From Oscillospiraceae bacterium UBA4632 (GTDB taxonomy: Bacteria; Bacillota; Clostridia; Oscillospirales; Oscillospiraceae): a DNA stretch of 9,509 nt. The stretch spans positions 1 through 9,509 of the forward strand of contig DHMW01000029.1 of NCBI GenBank assembly GCA_002405995.1, given 5' to 3'. The notes under the pieces were generated by a model that was given only the letters and a program-made list of their open reading frames with translations, was not told the DNA's origin and searched no databases. Of the stretch, positions 6,349-9,509 are shown one piece after another (position 1 is the stretch's first letter; every line of letters begins with the position of its first letter). The position numbers were made by a program, and so were the translations under genes.

Positions 6349-6379
6349 GGCGGTGATATCTCCGAAAAGAGGCATTTTT

Positions 6380-7798
6380 ATGACCAAGGACCGTTATGAA
6401 TCCCCGCTGGCGTCGCGCTACGCCTCGGACTATATGCTGCGCCTGTTCTCGCCCGATACACGCTTTCAGACCTGGCGCAGGCTGTGGACCGCGCTTGCGC
6501 GCGCCGAGCATGAGCTGGGCCTTCCCATCACGCAGGAGCAGGTGGACGAGCTGGCCGCGCATATCACAGATATCGACTATGCCGCCGCCGGGCAGCGCGA
6601 GCGCGAGGTGCGCCACGATGTGATGGCGCACGTCTATGCCTACGGCAAGGCGGCGCCCTCCGCCGCGGGCATCATCCACCTGGGCGCGACGAGCTGCTAC
6701 GTCACCGACAACGCCGACCTCATTCTTTACCGCGACGCGCTTGTGTACCTGCGCGGCGAGCTGCTTGGCGTGATGGCAAATCTTGCCGCGTTTGCCCGCC
6801 GCTATGCCGCGACCCCCACGCTGGGCTACACGCACTATCAGCCCGCGCAGCCCGTGACCGTCGGCAAGCGCGCGGCGCTGTGGATGCAGGACTTCCGCGC
6901 AGACCTTGAGGAGCTGGACTTCGTGCTCTCCTCGCTGCGCTTTCTCGGCTGCCGCGGCACGACCGGCACGGAGGCGAGCTTCATGGACCTTTTCGGCGGC
7001 GACGGGGAAAAGATCGACGAGATGAACCGCCGCATTGCTTCGGAATTCGGCTTTGTGCGCTGCTTCTCCGTCTGCGGCCAGACCTATCCGCGCAAGACCG
7101 ACAGCCGCATCCTGAACACGCTGTCCGCCATCGCGCAGAGCGCCTGCCGCATGGCGAACGACCTCCGCCTGCTTCAGCATGACCGGCAGGTCGAGGAGCC
7201 GTTCGAGGCCGGTCAGATCGGCTCGTCCGCCATGCCCTACAAGCGCAACCCCATGCGCTGCGAGCGCATCTGCTCGCTCAGCCGCTATCTGATAGCGGAC
7301 GCCGCCAACGCGCCGGCAACGGCGGCGGTCCAGTGGCTCGAGCGCACGCTGGACGATTCGGCGAACCGCCGCCTTTCGCTGCCCGAGGGCTTTCTCTGCG
7401 CCGATGCGGTGCTGCGCCTGTGTCAGAACGTGACGAACGGCCTGCGCGTGAACGAACGGATCATCGACCGCGCGATACGCGAATATCTCCCCTTCCTTGC
7501 GACCGAGAACATCATGATGGAGGCTGTCAAGCGCGGCGGCGACCGTCAGGCCCTGCACGAGAAGCTCCGGCAGCACTCCATGGCGGCGACCGCGCGCATG
7601 AAGGAGGGCGAGCCGTGCGATCTTCCGGACCGTCTTGCCGCCGACCCCGCCTTTGGCATGACGCGCGCGGAGCTGGACGCCGTGATGGAGCCCGCGCTCT
7701 ATACGGGGCGCTGCGAAGCGCAGGTGCTGCGCTTCCTTGACGAATGCGCGCCGCTGCTCGCCGGCGCCGCCGCCGCAGACGGCGGCATCAGTGTCTGA
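6380..7798 (+). CDS. purB: adenylosuccinate lyase
   Basis: PurB cleaves fumarate from adenylosuccinate to give AMP and from SAICAR to give AICAR, acting twice in purine synthesis. The protein is 472 aa and belongs to the fumarase/aspartase superfamily. It has the longer, eukaryote-like form common in Clostridia (inference). Hallmarks in order are SPLASRYAS (8-16), REVRHDVMAHVYAYG (75-89), HLGATSCYVTDNAD (100-113), GYTHYQPAQP (149-158) with catalytic His152, and the lyase signature GSSAMPYKRNPMRCER (281-296) with catalytic Ser282. The start at 6380 follows AGAGG and begins with the normal MTKDRYESPL; the ATG at 6353 would add nine unlike residues. The C-terminal tail ends in an Ala/Gly-rich stretch (461-472). 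The YoaK-family gene follows by 15 bp and is probably co-transcribed. Confidence 0.96.
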   Translation: MTKDRYESPLASRYASDYMLRLFSPDTRFQTWRRLWTALARAEHELGLPITQEQVDELAAHITDIDYAAAGQREREVRHDVMAHVYAYGKAAPSAAGIIHLGATSCYVTDNADLILYRDALVYLRGELLGVMANLAAFARRYAATPTLGYTHYQPAQPVTVGKRAALWMQDFRADLEELDFVLSSLRFLGCRGTTGTEASFMDLFGGDGEKIDEMNRRIASEFGFVRCFSVCGQTYPRKTDSRILNTLSAIAQSACRMANDLRLLQHDRQVEEPFEAGQIGSSAMPYKRNPMRCERICSLSRYLIADAANAPATAAVQWLERTLDDSANRRLSLPEGFLCADAVLRLCQNVTNGLRVNERIIDRAIREYLPFLATENIMMEAVKRGGDRQALHEKLRQHSMAATARMKEGEPCDLPDRLAADPAFGMTRAELDAVMEPALYTGRCEAQVLRFLDECAPLLAGAAAADGGISV

Positions 7799-7813
7799 CA
7801 GGAGGGACGGATC

Positions 7814-8500
7814 GTGAAGCAGCTTTCCCTCCGCCTGCGCGGGCAGATGTCCGACTCGTTTCTGACCGCCGCGTTCATTGTGCTCTCCGGCGGTTTACAG
7901 GACGCCTACACCTATCTCTGCCGCGACGGCGTATTTGCCAATGCGCAGACCGGCAACATCGTGCTGCTCAGCGCGCACCTGCTTGAAGGCGATGAGCGCG
8001 CCGGCGTGCGCTATCTTGTGCCGCTGCTGGCATTCATGGCAGGCGTTTTTGCCGCCGAGTGCGTGCACCGGCGCTATAAGCACATGGAAAAGGTCCACTG
8101 GCGGCAGCTCATCATCCTGGCGGAGATCGCACTGCTGTTCCTCGTCGGCTTTCTGCCGCAGGGGCTCAGCACGCCCGCCAACGCGCTCGTCTCGTTCGTC
8201 TGCGCCATGCAGGTGCAGACCTTCCGCAAGGTGCGCGGCCACGCCTATGCGAGCACCATGTGCATCGGCAATATGCGCAGCGGCACGGAAGCGCTGTGCG
8301 TTTACTTCCACACGCATGAGCGCGAGGTGCTGCGCAAGGCGCTGACCTACTTCGGCGTGATCGGCATCTTTGCCCTGGGCGCAGGGCTTGGCGCAGTGCT
8401 GACGCGGCGCTTTGCGGAGCGGAGCATCTGGGCGTCCTGCCTGCTGCTCCTGCTCAGCTTTCTGACCATGTGCATCCACACGGAGGATGCCGCAAAATGA
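7814..8500 (+). CDS. YoaK/DUF1275-family integral membrane protein
   Basis: The product is 228 aa and lies in the cell membrane. It has about six hydrophobic segments, at roughly 16-35, 67-84, 98-115, 121-137, 176-196 and 205-221. Two family motifs are visible as an internal echo: LSGGLQDAYTYLCRDGVFAN with AQTGNIVLL (24-52), and MQVQTFRKVRGHAYASTMCIGNMRSGTEA (132-160). Both contain a TGN or IGN tripeptide. The family has no firmly established function; a transport role is often suggested but unproven. GTG at 7814 is the start because GGAGGG (7801-7806) lies 7 nt upstream. It is 15 bp after purB with no promoter in the gap, so it likely shares the purB transcript, and a strong terminator follows. 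Any link to purine metabolism rests on this proximity only. Confidence 0.88.
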   Translation: MKQLSLRLRGQMSDSFLTAAFIVLSGGLQDAYTYLCRDGVFANAQTGNIVLLSAHLLEGDERAGVRYLVPLLAFMAGVFAAECVHRRYKHMEKVHWRQLIILAEIALLFLVGFLPQGLSTPANALVSFVCAMQVQTFRKVRGHAYASTMCIGNMRSGTEALCVYFHTHEREVLRKALTYFGVIGIFALGAGLGAVLTRRFAERSIWASCLLLLLSFLTMCIHTEDAAK

Positions 8501-8513
8501 CCCATTCACTGCC

Positions 8514-8548
8514 GCGGGGCGGTCCGAAAGCCGGACCGCCCCGCTTTT
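8514..8548 (+). terminator. strong intrinsic terminator of the purB-yoaK unit
   Basis: GCGGGGCGGTCCG (8514-8526) pairs perfectly over 13 bp with 8532-8544 around the 5-nt loop AAAGC, followed by TTTT (8545-8548). It begins 13 bp after the stop at 8500. Confidence 0.92.
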
Positions 8549-8555
8549 CCCGCGC

Positions 8556-8584
8556 TTGCCAAATCGCGCCGCATCTGGTAGAAT
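8556..8584 (+). promoter_or_regulatory. promoter of the ABC ATPase gene
   Basis: TTGCCA (8556-8561) and TAGAAT (8579-8584) each match consensus 5/6 and are 17 bp apart. The promoter starts 7 bp after the upstream terminator. A GAGG element (8606-8609) lies 7 nt before the ATG at 8617. Confidence 0.8.
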
Positions 8585-8616
8585 AAGGGGCGATTTGACA
8601 GAAATGAGGCGGCGGC

Positions 8617-9426
8617 ATGGACAGCGTAACGCTCCGGCACATCGATAAATCCTATACCTCCTACAGCACCGAGGTGGTGCTCACCGGGCAGGCGCGCGAA
8701 AGCCGCACCCGCCGGGTGCTGCGCGGCCTGACGGTCAGCTTCCCCATCGGAAGGCTGACCGTGATCGTGGGGCGCAGCGGCTGCGGGAAAAGCACGCTCC
8801 TCAAGCTGCTGGCCGGCAAGGAAACGCCGGACGCCGGCGAGATCCTTATGCCCGAGGGCTGGCGCAGCGCCATGCTGAGTCCCGACCCGTATGTGATCAC
8901 GTGGACAAATGTGCAGCGCAATGTCGCCATGGCGTGCGGCGTCGGCAAAACACCGGAGGAGCGCTTTGAAAGGGCGCGGGACTTCGTGCGCCTCGTAGGA
9001 CTGGAGGATTATGCGGATCTGACGCCCATGGAGCTTTCCACCGGCATGAAGCAGCGGCTCGGCCTTGCGCGCGTGCTGGCAAGCCAAGCGCAGCTGCTGC
9101 TGATGGACGAGCCGTTTGCCTCGCTCGATTTCCTCACGCGCGGTGAGCTGCAAACGCAGCTGCTCGCTATCCAGCAGAGGCTGCCGCGCACCATCGTGCT
9201 CGTGACGCACCAGCTGGATGAGGCGCTGCTGCTGGGGCAGAAGATCATCGTCATGCACCCCGACAGCAGCATCCGCGAGTTTGACCTGCCGGACGCCTAC
9301 CCGCGCGATCTGGACGACCCCCGGATGCGGCAGCTCCGGGAAGCGATTACGGACGAGTGCCGCACCACCATATGTTGTGCCGGAGCGCAGCGCAGGCACA
9401 ACATCTACCCCGCCGCAGCGGACTAA
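8617..9426 (+). CDS. ABC transporter ATP-binding protein, nitrate/sulfonate/taurine-like
   Basis: This 269-aa cytoplasmic ATPase would power a membrane permease, most like the SsuB/TauB group that imports sulfonates, nitrate or thiamine precursors; the substrate cannot be told. It has Walker A GRSGCGKST (52-60), signature LSTGMKQRLGLARVLA (140-155), Walker B LLLMDEP (160-166), D-loop ASLD (168-171) and switch His198 in VTHQLDEAL. Two motif changes stand out. The signature has Thr142 where Gly is usual, and the Q-loop reads AMLSPDPYVITW (85-96) with Ser88 where Gln is expected. No permease or binding protein lies upstream, so partners may lie beyond 9509. The last 18 codons cross a perfect 10-bp inverted repeat, and the tail (CCAGAQRRHNIYPAAAD) does not resemble a normal C-terminus for this group. 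The gene has its own promoter. Confidence 0.9.
   Translation: MDSVTLRHIDKSYTSYSTEVVLTGQARESRTRRVLRGLTVSFPIGRLTVIVGRSGCGKSTLLKLLAGKETPDAGEILMPEGWRSAMLSPDPYVITWTNVQRNVAMACGVGKTPEERFERARDFVRLVGLEDYADLTPMELSTGMKQRLGLARVLASQAQLLLMDEPFASLDFLTRGELQTQLLAIQQRLPRTIVLVTHQLDEALLLGQKIIVMHPDSSIREFDLPDAYPRDLDDPRMRQLREAITDECRTTICCAGAQRRHNIYPAAAD
9372..9404. repeat. 10-bp perfect inverted repeat inside the end of the ABC gene
   Basis: ATGTTGTGCC (9372-9381) and GGCACAACAT (9395-9404) are exact reverse complements around 13 nt containing a tandem GCGCA. It lies in frame across residues 252-263 of the ABC ATPase. It could be an RNA hairpin, a protein-binding or recombination site, or a small inserted palindromic element. 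Confidence 0.6.
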
Positions 9427-9427
9427 C

Positions 9428-9451
9428 CCCCGCGGGGCAATGCAATGCCCC
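9428..9451. repeat. overlapping palindromes after the ABC gene
   Basis: CCCCGCGGGG (9428-9437) is a perfect palindrome. Its G run also pairs with the next C run: GGGGCA (9434-9439) against TGCCCC (9446-9451), around ATGCAA. The two hairpins cannot form at the same time. Confidence 0.5.
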
Positions 9452-9481
9452 CGCCCCCGCTATTCAACGGGGGGCGGGGGC
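9447..9481 (+). terminator. very GC-rich hairpin, possible terminator of the ABC gene
   Basis: GCCCCCGCCCCCG (9447-9459) pairs with 9468-9481, with one bulged G, around the 8-nt loop CTATTCAA. It begins 21 bp after the stop. No T run follows, so it is not a textbook intrinsic terminator. It may instead protect the 3' end of the transcript. Confidence 0.45.
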
Positions 9482-9492
9482 GGAGGAGCGGC

Positions 9493-9508
9493 GGCGGCTT
9501 TAGCCGCC
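9493..9508. repeat. hairpin GGCGGC-TTTA-GCCGCC at the window edge
   Basis: A perfect 6-bp stem with a 4-nt loop sits in a run of GCG/GGC triplets and may extend past the window. It could be one unit of a dispersed palindromic repeat; only one copy is visible here. Confidence 0.45.
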
Positions 9509-9509
9509 C

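Noticed and set aside
4885..6387. 500-codon open frame on the minus strand opposite purA
   Set aside because: It is antisense to a clear PurA. The translation is His/Arg/Ala-rich without motifs, and it spans the purA-purB gap and its regulatory elements.
6332..7576. 414-codon open frame on the minus strand opposite purB
   Set aside because: It mirrors purB, with no ribosome site or motif; a codon-bias shadow.
8595..8600. TTGACA just before the ABC gene as a -35
   Set aside because: No -10 lies at a suitable distance, as this would fall inside the coding sequence. The TTGCCA/TAGAAT promoter upstream is better.
8506..9399. 297-codon open frame on the minus strand opposite the ABC gene
   Set aside because: It crosses the strong terminator and the ABC promoter and is antisense to a protein with all ABC motifs.

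Overview
The window looks like a chromosomal stretch of a GC-rich, low-redundancy Clostridia-type Firmicute, possibly a gut Oscillospiraceae/Ruminococcaceae relative. The evidence is strong GGAGG-type ribosome binding sites, sigma-A-like promoters with 17-bp spacers, a secreted protein with stalk-type (copper amine oxidase N-terminal-like) repeats, a YoaK/DUF1275 membrane protein, and a CyuA-type cysteine desulfidase beside pyroglutamyl peptidase. The taxonomic placement is inference from family content. Nothing indicates a phage, plasmid, transposase, CRISPR array, rRNA or tRNA.

Layout. Bases 1-50 appear to be the last codons of a plus-strand gene, followed by a perfect 18-bp hairpin shared with the convergent minus-strand gene for a secreted S41-like serine protease (104-2029). 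A short divergent promoter region (2030-2220) separates it from a plus-strand hypothetical gene (2221-2808) whose layout resembles a degenerate CoiA/PDDEXK-type nuclease fold. Convergent to that is a translationally coupled minus-strand pair: a CyuA-like L-cysteine desulfidase (3461-4744) and pyrrolidone-carboxylate peptidase pcp (2853-3464), overlapping by 4 bp. An AT-rich divergent control region (4745-4983) holds overlapping face-to-face promoters and a 17-bp palindrome.

To the right are the two enzymes that turn IMP into AMP: a divergent adenylosuccinate synthetase, purA (4984-6258), and adenylosuccinate lyase, purB (6380-7798). They are separated by a terminator-like hairpin and a separate purB promoter. 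A YoaK-family membrane protein (7814-8500, GTG start) follows purB by 15 bp and ends at a strong intrinsic terminator. A new promoter then drives an ABC transporter ATPase of the nitrate/sulfonate/taurine type (8617-9426). Its 3' end contains a long inverted repeat and is followed by dense GC-rich hairpins up to the window edge.

The window is mostly housekeeping and catabolic. The points most worth a second look are the unusual active-site positions in PurA, the CoiA-like orphan that seems to have lost its catalytic acids, the symmetric overlapping promoters with an operator-like palindrome, and the inverted repeat inside the ABC gene. I did not find a clear new multi-gene system.
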